NCBI RefSeq assembly: GCF_004295795.1
Contig: NZ_SEBR01000008.1
Coordinates: 62,001 to 126,000, forward strand
Source: Flavobacterium sp.
Lineage (GTDB): Bacteria; Bacteroidota; Bacteroidia; Flavobacteriales; Flavobacteriaceae
Direction of reading: 5' to 3'
DNA: 64,000 nucleotides
Made by a program: the position numbers and the translations under genes. The notes under the pieces were generated by a model. That model searched no databases and was not told where the DNA came from. It saw nothing but the letters and a program-made list of their open reading frames with translations. This document shows positions 34,414 through 43,846 of the stretch, in pieces. Within the stretch, counting starts at the first letter, position 1; each line of letters opens with the position of its first letter.

Positions 34414-37400
34414 ATGAAAAGAATTCTATCCATTCTGCTTTTGTCGGGATGCGTGTTTTCGGGTATTGCCCAAACCGAGAAATCGTGGAAGGCAAGTACG
34501 AACCGAAACGTGAAAACGCAAAAAGCTGTCGCCCGACAGTCGTTCCCAAAAGATTTCCAGCTATTTGAACTCAACGATGTGGCCTTGCGCCAAGCGTTGC
34601 AAACCGCCCCGCAACGCGATTTTTCCAAGAAAGTCGCAGGTGTCGTGATCTCGCTTCCAAATGCCGATGGAAATCTCGAGCGTTTCGAAGTGCTTGAAGC
34701 CTCGAATTTCGAACCGGCTTTGCAGGCACAGTTTCCGCAAATCCGCGCTTATGTCGGGAAAGGTCTTGACGACAAATCGGCCGTGCTTCGCATGAGTTCC
34801 GATACGAAAGGATTCAGTACGATGGTTTTCCGCACCGGACAAAAAACCGAATTCATGGAACCGTATTCCGAGGATGCAAAAACGTATGCCGTATTCCGCT
34901 CGTCTCGCGAGAAAGGCGCACTTCCGTGGAATTGCTCTACAGAAGATGTGGCGATCGCATCGGACGCAAGCCGACAGCTGCAACTGCCGAATGCCCCGAA
35001 TTCAAACACAGGGGAATTGTTGACTTTCAGGCTTGCGATGTCCTGCAACGCAGAATATACGACTTTCCACGGCGGAACAGTTCCATTGGCACTTGCGGCA
35101 ATCAACAACTCCATCACTCGTGTGAACGGTGTTTTCGAGACTGATTTCGCGATCCACATGTCGATCATAGCCAATACGACTGCCGTGATTTACACCAACG
35201 CGGCAACCGATCCTTACACGACGATGGCCAACTGGAACAACCAATTGCAGACGACACTTACCAACAATATCGGTGAAGCCAATTACGATGTCGGACACAT
35301 GTTCGGAGCATCCGGAGGTGGCGGAAATGCAGGTTGTATCGGATGCGTCTGCCTTACCGGAAAAGGGCGCGGTATCACGTCTCCGGCCGATGGCATTCCG
35401 CAAGGCGACAATTTCGACATCGATTATGTCGCGCATGAACTCGGTCACCAATTCGGAGCCAACCACACGTTCTCGATGAGCGTCGAAGGAACAGGTGTGA
35501 ACGTAGAACCAGGTTCGGGTTCAACCATCATGGGTTACGCCGGAATCACGGGCCAGGATCTGCAAGCGCATTCTGACGATTATTTCGTCTACGCAAGCAT
35601 CAAGCAAGTGCAGGACAACATGGTCACCAAGACTTGTCCGGTTCGCACGACTTTGTCAAACAACGCTCCGGTAGTCAACGCCGGACTCGATTACGCGATT
35701 CCGAAAAGCACGCCATTCATCCTTACGGGATCGGCTACAGATGCGAACGGTGACGTTTTGAGCTATTGTTGGGAACAGAACGATTCGGCCACTTCACAAA
35801 CAGGTGGTGCAAGTTTGGCTTCTCCTACAAAAACGGCCGGTCCGAACTTCCGATCTTTCGATCCTGTGGCGACTCCGGTTCGATACATGCCGCGTTTGAA
35901 CACGGTTTTGGCCAACACACTTACCACAAGTCTCAACGGATTCAATCAGGAAGCCGCGAGTTCTGTCGCAAGAACGCTAAATTTCGTACTGACGGCTCGC
36001 GATGTGGCCACAGGCGTAGGACAAACAGGTTCTGACGCAACTACAATTACGGTAAACGCAACTGCCGGACCGTTTTTGGTAACGTCTCCAAACACAGCGG
36101 TTTCACTCATCGCAGGATCCAACCAGATCGTGACTTGGGATGTTGCGGGAACGACGGCCAATAATGTGAACACAGCTTTTGTAGACATTTTCCTTTCTAC
36201 CGACGGAGGTTTGACCTATCCGATCCAAATCGCATCCCAAGTGCCAAACGACGGATCGGAAACGGTAACAATCCCAAATAATCCGGGAACGACGAACCGC
36301 ATCATGGTAAAAGGATACAACCACATTTTCTACGACATTTCGAACATGAACTTTACGATTACGGCCGCGCCTTCGACTTTATCGGTTGCCTATTCACCGG
36401 CTTCCGGCGGACAAAACAAATCGGCTTGTTCGGGCTCGGACGCGACTTACACGATTTCTTACGCCGCTTTGGGCGGATTCTCGGCAACGACGACTTTCAC
36501 CGCAACAGGTTTGCCTGCCGGAGCGACTGCCACGTTTTCGCCAACTGCTGTTTCGGCTAGCGGAGATGTGACTTTGACAATCGGAAACACCGCGGCTGCA
36601 ACGCCCGGTACTTACCCGATTGTCGTTACGGCCACTTCCGGTGCGACGACCAAAACCGTTCCGCTTTACCTGCAATTGTTCAGCGCCGGATTCTCTGGCG
36701 CGACTTTGACGGCTCCGGCCAATAATGCAACGGCTCAAAACACAACCGTGAGCCTGACTTGGGGCGCAGATGCGAACGCGACTTCCTATGATATAGAAGT
36801 GGCGACAGATGCGGCTTTCACAACGGTAGTAATTTCGGCGACAGTAACAGGAACGACTTATTCGGCAACGGGATTGTTGGAAGGCACGAACTATTTTTGG
36901 AGAGTGCGTCCCAAAAACCCATCATGTTCTGGCGTTTTCGGATCAGCATTCGCGTTCCAGACCGGGCAAATTATCTGCAATACGGCCGCTTCGACGAACG
37001 TTCCGCTTACAATCGCTGCAACCGGTGCGCCAACCGTCAATTCGACCTTGGCAATCGCCAGCGGCGTGACGATTTCAGACGTGAACGTATCAGTAAATAT
37101 CACGCACACTTACGTAGGCGATTTGACGCTGACCTTGATCAGTCCGACCGGCGTTCAAGTACCTTTGGCCGTGGGACAATGCGGTGAAGGACAGAACATC
37201 AACGTGACTTTCGACGATTCAGGAGCGAATTTCATTTGTGGCGCTTCACCCGCAATTTCGGGAACTCTGAAACCTTCGAGCCCGCTTTCGGTCTTGAACG
37301 GATCCAATTCTGCCGGAACCTGGACATTGCGCGTGGCCGACGGATTCAACCTCGACGGAGGCACCTTGAACTCGTGGAGCCTGAACGTATGTTCGGTTCA

Positions 37401-37674
37401 AGCTTTGGGCGTGGCCGACCGCGATCTATCCGATTTTGCCATCTATCCGAATCCGAACAACGGTACTTTCAACATCAGATTTACACCTAATGCTTCTTCG
37501 GACATCCAAATCGACGTTCACGACATCCGCGGACGCCAAATCTTGAAAAAGAACTACCAAAACAATGGATTGTTTGACGAAAACCTTCAGCTTGACGGTG
37601 CGTCGGCAGGAATTTACCTCGTGACCGTACAAAACGGAAGCGCGAAAGAAACCCGCAAGATCGTCGTCCGATAA
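34414..37674 (+). CDS. secreted reprolysin-like metallopeptidase with P domain and T9SS sorting domain
   Basis: 1086 residues. Signal peptide (MKRILSILLLSGCVFSGIAQ), prodomain to ~190, catalytic domain with AHELGHQFGANH near 338-350 (HExGHxxGxxH zinc site) and Met-turn STIMGY near 370. Then Ig/FN3-like modules (a fibronectin-like unit near 770-850), a proprotein-convertase P-like domain near 880-1000 (VNITHTYVGDLTLTLISPTG), and a T9SS type A sorting domain (IYPNPNNGTFNIRF ... GIYLVTVQNG). It is exported through T9SS and probably degrades extracellular protein. Alone between two terminators. Confidence 0.92.
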   Translation: MKRILSILLLSGCVFSGIAQTEKSWKASTNRNVKTQKAVARQSFPKDFQLFELNDVALRQALQTAPQRDFSKKVAGVVISLPNADGNLERFEVLEASNFEPALQAQFPQIRAYVGKGLDDKSAVLRMSSDTKGFSTMVFRTGQKTEFMEPYSEDAKTYAVFRSSREKGALPWNCSTEDVAIASDASRQLQLPNAPNSNTGELLTFRLAMSCNAEYTTFHGGTVPLALAAINNSITRVNGVFETDFAIHMSIIANTTAVIYTNAATDPYTTMANWNNQLQTTLTNNIGEANYDVGHMFGASGGGGNAGCIGCVCLTGKGRGITSPADGIPQGDNFDIDYVAHELGHQFGANHTFSMSVEGTGVNVEPGSGSTIMGYAGITGQDLQAHSDDYFVYASIKQVQDNMVTKTCPVRTTLSNNAPVVNAGLDYAIPKSTPFILTGSATDANGDVLSYCWEQNDSATSQTGGASLASPTKTAGPNFRSFDPVATPVRYMPRLNTVLANTLTTSLNGFNQEAASSVARTLNFVLTARDVATGVGQTGSDATTITVNATAGPFLVTSPNTAVSLIAGSNQIVTWDVAGTTANNVNTAFVDIFLSTDGGLTYPIQIASQVPNDGSETVTIPNNPGTTNRIMVKGYNHIFYDISNMNFTITAAPSTLSVAYSPASGGQNKSACSGSDATYTISYAALGGFSATTTFTATGLPAGATATFSPTAVSASGDVTLTIGNTAAATPGTYPIVVTATSGATTKTVPLYLQLFSAGFSGATLTAPANNATAQNTTVSLTWGADANATSYDIEVATDAAFTTVVISATVTGTTYSATGLLEGTNYFWRVRPKNPSCSGVFGSAFAFQTGQIICNTAASTNVPLTIAATGAPTVNSTLAIASGVTISDVNVSVNITHTYVGDLTLTLISPTGVQVPLAVGQCGEGQNINVTFDDSGANFICGASPAISGTLKPSSPLSVLNGSNSAGTWTLRVADGFNLDGGTLNSWSLNVCSVQALGVADRDLSDFAIYPNPNNGTFNIRFTPNASSDIQIDVHDIRGRQILKKNYQNNGLFDENLQLDGASAGIYLVTVQNGSAKETRKIVVR

Positions 37675-37693
37675 ACGAAAATGAAAAGAAAGG

Positions 37694-37721
37694 AAGCCCT
37701 GCACCCGCGGGGCTTTTTTTA
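37694..37721 (+). terminator. terminator after the metallopeptidase
   Basis: AAGCCC and GGGCTT stem followed by seven T. It lies inside the longest possible frame of the next gene, which supports the later start at 37774. Confidence 0.6.
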
Positions 37722-37754
37722 TTGCCGAAATCTTGGTTTTGATGTTTACATTTG
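37722..37754 (+). promoter_or_regulatory. putative promoter of the hexosaminidase gene
   Basis: TTG at 37722-37724 and TACATTTG at 37747-37754, 22 bp apart, match the Bacteroidetes -33/-7 pattern; the -7 lies 19 bp before ATG 37774. Confidence 0.5.
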
Positions 37755-37773
37755 TGGAAATACACTTGTCAAA

Positions 37774-39996
37774 ATGCTCAGATATTTCCTCTTCGGACTT
37801 TTGTTTTCACAGACTGTTTTTGCCCAGGATTTGCCTTTGATCCCAAAACCGCAGCATCTCGAACCTTTGCCCGGAACGACCCAAATGAAGTTCGAAACCA
37901 AAAATCTGTTCGCGGATCTCGACGGACTGAACCGCTTTTTCGAGAACAAGGCCATGAATGTCTACACTTTGGGAAACAACGGCGTTCTCGAAATCGCAAA
38001 AGACAAACAGCTCAAGTCGCAGGCCTATCACCTCAGGATTTCACAAAACAATCCTATAAAAATCGAGGCTTCAGACGCCGCCGGAGCGTTTTATGCGTTG
38101 CAGACTTTGTATCAGATCGGAGAAAGTTCCAAAGATAAAGTCCTTCCGAACCTCGACATCACGGACGAGCCGAAATTCGCCTGGCGCGGCATGCACCTGG
38201 ATTGTTCGCGTCACTTTTGGTCGGTGGCATTCGTCAAGAAATACATCGATTTTCTGGCAATGTACAAGATGAACAAATTCCATTGGCATCTCACCGATGA
38301 CCAAGGCTGGAGAATCGAGATCAGGAAATATCCAAAACTGACCGAAATCGGATCCAAGCGCAAAGGCACGATGGCCGGCCATTACAACGAACAGCGCTGG
38401 GACGAGATTCCATACGGCGGATTTTACACACAAGAGCAAATCAAGGAAGTCGTCGCTTATGCCAAGGCGCGTCACATCACGATCGTCCCGGAGATCGAAA
38501 TGCCGGGTCACGCGGTCGCGGCCTTGTCGGCTTATCCTGAATTGGCCTGCACTTCCGGACCGTTTGAGGTCGAGCGCACTTGGGGCGTTTTCGACGATGT
38601 CTTTTGTCCAAAGGAAAACACATTCCAATTTCTCGAAGACGTTTTAACCGAAGTCATGGCGTTGTTTCCGTCGGAATACATCCACATCGGCGGTGACGAA
38701 TGTCCCAAAACGCGTTGGAAAACCTGCGGGCATTGCCAAAACCTGATCAAGCAAAAAGGACTGAAAGACGAACACGAACTCCAGAGTTATTTCATCCAAC
38801 GCATTGAAAAATTCGTGAATTCCAAGGGTCGAAAAATCATCGGTTGGGACGAAATCCTCGAAGGCGGACTGGCTCCGAATGCGGCCGTAATGAGCTGGCG
38901 AGGCACAGAAGGCGGAGTTGCCGCGGCCAAACAAAAGCATTACGTCGTAATGACGCCCGAATCGAATCTGTATTTCGACCGTTACCAAGGCGATCCCAAA
39001 AACGAACCTCTGGGCTTCGGCGGAAACGTGACTATCGAAAAAGTCTACGGTTTCAACCCGATCCCAGATGCGCTTACGCCCGAAGAATCCAAGTACATTT
39101 TGGGCGCACAAGCCAATTTGTGGACGGAATACATCGCCACCGAAGACCACGCGGAATACATGGTTTTCCCAAGAATCGCGGCTTTGAGCGAAGTCGATTG
39201 GGGAACTTCCGACGCGGGCAATTTCGGCCAGTTCCAAAAGCGATTGGTTTCGCACCTGAAATTGCTCGACAAACTCGGGATCAACTACAGCCGCTCTATG
39301 TTCGGGCTTTCGGCCAAAGCTTCGCCTTTCGGCAGGAATCGCGTCATGCTCGAGTTCGCTTCCGCGGATAAAAATCCAGAGATCCACTATACGACTGATG
39401 GATCGGAACCGACCGAAGATTCGCGAATGTTTCCCGGAAAAATCATCGTTCCCGAAACGCAGACCGTCAAAGCGGCAAGATTCGAGAAAGGCAAAAAAGT
39501 GAGTGCGACGACGGTTCAGGATTTCCGATTCGCCAAATCCACAGGACAAAAAGTGACGCTGCTCACAAGCCCGAACGCGAAATATTCGGGAGACGGCGCC
39601 TTTACTTTGGTGAACGGGATTTTGGGCGACAAAACCAGATTCGGACGCGATTGGCTCGGATTTTCGGGCGATGACCTCGAAGCCGTGATCGATTTGTCCG
39701 ACAGACAAAAAATCGAGTCCGTAACGGCGAGCTTCATGCAAAGCGCCGGAAGCTGGATCTATTATCCGACGGAAGTTGAAATCCTGGTTTCCAAAGACAA
39801 CAAAGAATTCAAACCTGTGGCGAAAGTTTCGGCTGCCGACCTTGAAAAATCAGGCGGAACGATTGCGATTCCATTCAAGAACCAAAAGGCGCAATTCGTG
39901 AAAATCGTGGCCAAAAACACCAAAAAAATCCCCGATGGAAAACCCGGTTCCGGAAACGCGGCCTGGCTTTTCGCCGACGAAATCCTCGTAAACTGA
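37774..39996 (+). CDS. beta-N-acetylhexosaminidase, GH20
   Basis: 740 residues from ATG 37774, giving a signal peptide (MLRYFLFGLLFSQTVFAQ). The GH20b N-domain precedes the GH20 barrel: WRGMHLDCSRHFW, MNKFHWHLTDDQGWRIEI, and the catalytic pair in IHIGGDECPKTRW (D/E near 308-309). Later a chitobiase-like C-terminal module (EIHYTTDGSEPTEDSRMFPG) and an F5/8-type carbohydrate-binding region near the end. It removes terminal GlcNAc or GalNAc from glycans. The next gene, a glycosylasparaginase, overlaps its stop; together they suit glycoprotein glycan breakdown. Confidence 0.93.
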   Translation: MLRYFLFGLLFSQTVFAQDLPLIPKPQHLEPLPGTTQMKFETKNLFADLDGLNRFFENKAMNVYTLGNNGVLEIAKDKQLKSQAYHLRISQNNPIKIEASDAAGAFYALQTLYQIGESSKDKVLPNLDITDEPKFAWRGMHLDCSRHFWSVAFVKKYIDFLAMYKMNKFHWHLTDDQGWRIEIRKYPKLTEIGSKRKGTMAGHYNEQRWDEIPYGGFYTQEQIKEVVAYAKARHITIVPEIEMPGHAVAALSAYPELACTSGPFEVERTWGVFDDVFCPKENTFQFLEDVLTEVMALFPSEYIHIGGDECPKTRWKTCGHCQNLIKQKGLKDEHELQSYFIQRIEKFVNSKGRKIIGWDEILEGGLAPNAAVMSWRGTEGGVAAAKQKHYVVMTPESNLYFDRYQGDPKNEPLGFGGNVTIEKVYGFNPIPDALTPEESKYILGAQANLWTEYIATEDHAEYMVFPRIAALSEVDWGTSDAGNFGQFQKRLVSHLKLLDKLGINYSRSMFGLSAKASPFGRNRVMLEFASADKNPEIHYTTDGSEPTEDSRMFPGKIIVPETQTVKAARFEKGKKVSATTVQDFRFAKSTGQKVTLLTSPNAKYSGDGAFTLVNGILGDKTRFGRDWLGFSGDDLEAVIDLSDRQKIESVTASFMQSAGSWIYYPTEVEILVSKDNKEFKPVAKVSAADLEKSGGTIAIPFKNQKAQFVKIVAKNTKKIPDGKPGSGNAAWLFADEILVN

Positions 39997-40979
39997 TGAG
40001 CGCAAGAAGAGATTTCCTAAAGAATGCAGCTTTGGCTTCGGCGGCTTTTGCAGTCAAGCCATTGCTCGACATCGACTTTCCGACTTCGGGAAAAACCCAA
40101 AAACCGATTGTGCTTTCGACTTGGAATTTCGGTCTCAAAGCGAACGAAGCCGCGTGGCAGGTGCTGAAATCGGGAGGACGCGCGCTCGACGCCGTAGAAT
40201 CCGGAGTGAAAATAACCGAAGCCGATCCCGAGGAAAGAAGCGTCGGTTATGGCGGAAGACCGGATCGCGACGGCCGCGTGACTTTGGACGCTTGCATCAT
40301 GGACAACTTTTCGAACATCGGTTCCGTGGCTTGTCTGGAACACATCATGCACCCGATTTCAGTCGCGAGAGCCGTCATGGAGAAAACGCCGCACGTGATG
40401 TTGGTTGGCCAAGGCGCGCTCACTTTCGCTTTGTCCCAAGGTTTCAAAAAGGAAAATCTGTTGACCGAACCATCGGAAAAAGAGTGGAAAGATTGGCTGA
40501 AAACGTCTGAATACAAGCCAAAAGTCAATATTGAAAACCACGATACCATCGGCATGATCGCTTTGGATGCGAACGGAAATTTATCGGGCGCTTGCACCAC
40601 GAGCGGAATGGCCTACAAAATGCACGGACGCGTTGGAGATTCGCCAATCATTGGCGCCGGACTATATGTCGACAACGAAATTGGCGCGGCAACGGCTACA
40701 GGTCATGGCGAAGAAGTGATAAGAATCGCCGGAAGCCATCTTGTCGTAGAATTGATGCGACAGGGAAGATCGCCCGAGAAAGCGTGCAAGGAAGCTGTGA
40801 TGCGAATCGTGGAAATCTCAAAAAAGCGCAACAAAAGTCTCAAGGATATTCAGGTAGGATTTATCGCTTTGAACAAAAAAGGCGAATTCGGCAGTTATTG
40901 CGTGCAAGGCGGATTCAGTTATGCAGTTCACGACGCGTCCGGAAATCGCATGGAAACGCCTCAATTCTACCTCAAATGA
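39996..40979 (+). CDS. N4-(beta-N-acetylglucosaminyl)-L-asparaginase (Ntn-hydrolase)
   Basis: 327 residues. A Tat-like signal (SARRDFLKNAALASAAFA) is followed by the glycosylasparaginase fold: GGRALDAVESGVKITEADPE, YGGRPDRDGRVTLDACIMD, autoprocessing site HDTIGM with nucleophile Thr184, then GDSPIIGAGLYVDNEIGAA and TGHGEE. It cleaves the Asn-GlcNAc bond of N-glycoproteins after self-cleavage into two chains. It is translationally coupled both to the GH20 gene (TGATG) and to cutC (ATGA). Confidence 0.9.
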   Translation: MSARRDFLKNAALASAAFAVKPLLDIDFPTSGKTQKPIVLSTWNFGLKANEAAWQVLKSGGRALDAVESGVKITEADPEERSVGYGGRPDRDGRVTLDACIMDNFSNIGSVACLEHIMHPISVARAVMEKTPHVMLVGQGALTFALSQGFKKENLLTEPSEKEWKDWLKTSEYKPKVNIENHDTIGMIALDANGNLSGACTTSGMAYKMHGRVGDSPIIGAGLYVDNEIGAATATGHGEEVIRIAGSHLVVELMRQGRSPEKACKEAVMRIVEISKKRNKSLKDIQVGFIALNKKGEFGSYCVQGGFSYAVHDASGNRMETPQFYLK

Positions 40980-41635
40980 GTTTTCATATCGAAATAGCTT
41001 GCTTTAATGTGGCATCGGTTCGCGTCGCCCAAGAATCGGGCGCGGACAGAATCGAGTTTTGTCAGGGTTACGATTTGGGTGGAATCACGCCGGATTTCGA
41101 AAGTCTGAAAGCGATCAAACCCGAACTTCATATTCCGATTTTCGTGATGATTCGCCCACGTGGCGGTGATTTCGTTTATTCGGATGCCGAATTCGAGCAG
41201 ATGAAACACGATCTCAAAAAGTTCAGGGAAATCGCCGACGGTTTTGTGTTCGGCATGCTGACTTCCGATTCGAAATTGGACATTGCACGCAATTCGGAAT
41301 TGGTGAAACTGACGACGCTTCCGTGTACCTTACATCGCGCATTTGACGAAATTTCAGATTCCGAAGCCGCTTTGGAAGATGCGATTGCGTGCGGTTTCCA
41401 AAATATCCTGACATCTGGCGGAAAAGGAAATGCGATCGACAATCTCGAAAACCTCACCGAACTCGTCCGAAAGGCAAGCGGAAGAATCACGATCATGCCC
41501 GGCGGCGGCGTACGTTCATCAAATATCGAAAAACTTTCGCATACGACTGCTTTGTGGTTTCACTCGGCGGCGGTTACCGATGCGAGTCAAGACGCCAATC
41601 CCGACGAAATCGAAAAAATCAAGACGGCAAATTGA
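40976..41635 (+). CDS. cutC: CutC-family protein
   Basis: 219 residues from ATG 40976, which overlaps the previous stop; a longer upstream frame is rejected. TIM-barrel CutC motifs: EIACFNVASVRVAQESGADR, EFCQGYDLGGITPD, IPIFVMIRPRGGDFVYSD, HRAFDEISD, ILTSGGKGNA and ITIMPGGGVRSSNI. CutC is linked to copper homeostasis, though its chemistry is unsettled. Its place in a glycan-degradation run may be only organisational. Confidence 0.9.
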   Translation: MSFHIEIACFNVASVRVAQESGADRIEFCQGYDLGGITPDFESLKAIKPELHIPIFVMIRPRGGDFVYSDAEFEQMKHDLKKFREIADGFVFGMLTSDSKLDIARNSELVKLTTLPCTLHRAFDEISDSEAALEDAIACGFQNILTSGGKGNAIDNLENLTELVRKASGRITIMPGGGVRSSNIEKLSHTTALWFHSAAVTDASQDANPDEIEKIKTAN

Positions 41636-41667
41636 ATCTTTATCTAAAATCTCTCAAAAAAGTAGTA

Positions 41668-42234
41668 ATGAAGCGACTCGCTCTTGTTTTGATGTTGGGA
41701 TTAGTTGCGCTCGGTTGCAAAAGCGGTCCGTGGTTTTTACGGCCGAAAATTTACAAAACCTACGCGATGCCAATTTATCAGGATAATTCGACAACTCGGT
41801 TAAGGACTGACGGCTATTATCTTCAACAAGGCGAACTTCATCCGAATCATTCGTTTCGGGCGTATCTGATCTTTACCGACAAAGGATATGTAATTTCGGG
41901 AAATATAATCGATGATAATATAGAGCAACGAATTAAAGAGGAATTTGCGGATCGCGAAACGTACAAAACCTCACACGATTGGTATAGGGTTGAAAAAGAT
42001 TCGCTTTTTATAGAATTTTTCGGGAATGCCGCGACAGACATGGTTTCGTCAGTATTCTACAAGACGGGAAAAATAAAATCTGCCGAAGAACTCGAAATCC
42101 GTTTTGATGACGCTCATGATTTGTTATACAACTACAAATTCGTCAAAAGCGACAAACTTCCAAACGTAAAAAACACAGCGTCGTATCTAGATAAAAAGTG
42201 GTACAACGAAAAATTACATCTTGAAAGGAAGTAA
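41668..42234 (+). CDS. lipoprotein of unknown function
   Basis: 188 residues from ATG 41668; the frame is open far upstream inside cutC but MKRLALVLMLGLVALGC is a plain lipoprotein signal with Cys17. The mature part is mixed alpha/beta (HSFRAYLIFTDKGYVISGN, WYRVEKDSLFIEFFG). No family recognised. It starts 32 bp after cutC and is convergent with the deoxynucleoside kinase gene, one base away. Confidence 0.65.
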   Translation: MKRLALVLMLGLVALGCKSGPWFLRPKIYKTYAMPIYQDNSTTRLRTDGYYLQQGELHPNHSFRAYLIFTDKGYVISGNIIDDNIEQRIKEEFADRETYKTSHDWYRVEKDSLFIEFFGNAATDMVSSVFYKTGKIKSAEELEIRFDDAHDLLYNYKFVKSDKLPNVKNTASYLDKKWYNEKLHLERK

Positions 42235-42235
42235 A

Positions 42236-42850
42236 CTAAAAAAGCCCGTTCAACTCGGCATCGATGCGATTGTAAACCATTCCCAGATCTTCAGGATTGT
42301 TCACGAAATCAATGTTGTCGACGTCGATCACCACAAGTTTTCCTTTGGTGTAAGTAGAAATCCACGCTTCATAACGCTCGTTGAGTCGGCTTAGGTAATC
42401 GATCGAGATCGAGTTTTCGTAATCGCGTCCTCGCTTGTGGATCTGGGCGACGAGATTCGGGATCGAACTTCTCAGGTAAATCAGCACGTCAGGCGGAGCG
42501 ACCAAAGATTCCATCAATTCGAACAAAGAGGTGTAATTGTTGAAATCGCGGTTTGTCATCAAACCCATCGCGTGCAAATTGGGTGCGAAAATGTGTGCGT
42601 CCTCGTAGATCGTTCGGTCCTGGATGATCTTTTTGCCGCTTTCGCGGATCTGCAAAATCTGTCGGAATCTCGAATTGAGGAAATAAATCTGCAAATTGAA
42701 CGACCAACGCTCCATCTGATGGTAAAAATCGTCGAGGTAAGGATTGTCGACCACGTCCTCGAAATGAGGTTCCCATTTGAAATGTTTGGCCAAGAGGCGC
42801 GTCAACGTTGTTTTTCCGGCTCCGATATTTCCTGCGACGGCTATGTGCAT
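42236..42850 (-). CDS. deoxynucleoside kinase
   Basis: 204 residues. P-loop AGNIGAGKTT near 6-15, DRTIYEDAHIFA near 78-89 (the DRS-like motif with catalytic Glu/Asp region), and the LID region RGRDYENSISIDYL near 140. It phosphorylates deoxyadenosine/deoxyguanosine or related nucleosides in the salvage path. Its start overlaps the stop of the upstream gene (TAATG). Confidence 0.88.
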   Translation of the reverse strand: MHIAVAGNIGAGKTTLTRLLAKHFKWEPHFEDVVDNPYLDDFYHQMERWSFNLQIYFLNSRFRQILQIRESGKKIIQDRTIYEDAHIFAPNLHAMGLMTNRDFNNYTSLFELMESLVAPPDVLIYLRSSIPNLVAQIHKRGRDYENSISIDYLSRLNERYEAWISTYTKGKLVVIDVDNIDFVNNPEDLGMVYNRIDAELNGLF

Positions 42851-43632
42851 TAGCGTAGATTTAGTTTGTGGTTGCTGATTAAGGCGGGTGTAAAAATAGC
42901 CAAATTTTGGGCGTTATACCAGAAGCCTAAAGGTGATTTTTTGCCTAAATCGACAACTTGCCCGTTATTATCGGCCAACGTGAAAAAGTACAGATTCCCG
43001 TTTTTGAGATACAGCATCGATTTGTCCGAGACGAATTGGGAATTGGGTTCGATCGGCCATTTCCCGAGGCTGGAAATCTTTCCGAAAAGATCGCACGAAT
43101 AGCGGTTTCCCGAATCGTCAAGCCAATGGAAATAGTTGAAATCAGATTCGTAGTGCACGATATTTCCCTTTAGCGGTTGTGCGATATAGCGAACGGAATT
43201 CTTGAGGTAATCGTAAAGCCCGATCTGTTGGTTGATGTTGTTGTAGATCCAAAGCCTGTTTTGTGATGCATTTCCTATCGCCGTGACAGTCATCGGTTCG
43301 ACAAAATCGGAAAAATTGATGCGCCTGATCTCGTTGAGTTGGTTGTCCAAAAACACGACTGCGTTGAAATCCTTATAAAACAACACGAGATTCATCGGAT
43401 TGATCAGATCGGCTTTCTCGATTTTCCCAAACGAAATGTTTTTGTATTGCAGGATTTTGCCCTCTTTTTCCTTATAGAAAGTATTGTCCTTGACGTAATA
43501 GTTCGATCCGAGGTTGTCGAAACCCAGAAACCTATCGGCCGCGACGGCAATCTCAGAAGTGGAAACCGCTGCAAGTTGCGAAAAACCAGCATATTGAAAC
43601 AGCAAAAAAAGTATCGGCAGGAATTTTTTCAT
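42850..43632 (-). CDS. secreted hypothetical protein, beta-propeller-like
   Basis: 260 residues with a signal peptide (MKKFLPILFLLFQYAGFSQ). Repeating strand-turn units (RLWIYNNINQQIGLYDYLK, NYFHWLDDSGNRYSCDLFG, KSMLYLKNGNLYFFTLADN) suggest a beta-propeller or similar scaffold. It is commonly seen beside deoxynucleoside kinase genes in flavobacteria as far as I recall. Function unknown. Overlaps the kinase start, so the two are co-transcribed. Confidence 0.65.
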   Translation of the reverse strand: MKKFLPILFLLFQYAGFSQLAAVSTSEIAVAADRFLGFDNLGSNYYVKDNTFYKEKEGKILQYKNISFGKIEKADLINPMNLVLFYKDFNAVVFLDNQLNEIRRINFSDFVEPMTVTAIGNASQNRLWIYNNINQQIGLYDYLKNSVRYIAQPLKGNIVHYESDFNYFHWLDDSGNRYSCDLFGKISSLGKWPIEPNSQFVSDKSMLYLKNGNLYFFTLADNNGQVVDLGKKSPLGFWYNAQNLAIFTPALISNHKLNLR

Positions 43633-43846
43633 GAGAAAACCAAGATACGATTAAACTTTCGTCCGCACCAAACGTCTAAATGATATCGGACGAATTTGCG
43701 GAATCGTCGACGAAATCGGGTTGTCTGTCGGAATATGCGCAACAGCTTGATCCTGACGACTACTTTTGTTCAAAGTTTAACAGATTCTTGGTAACAAAAA
43801 GTTCGGCAATCCGTCATCTTTGTCACTGTCAATCAAAAACTACACC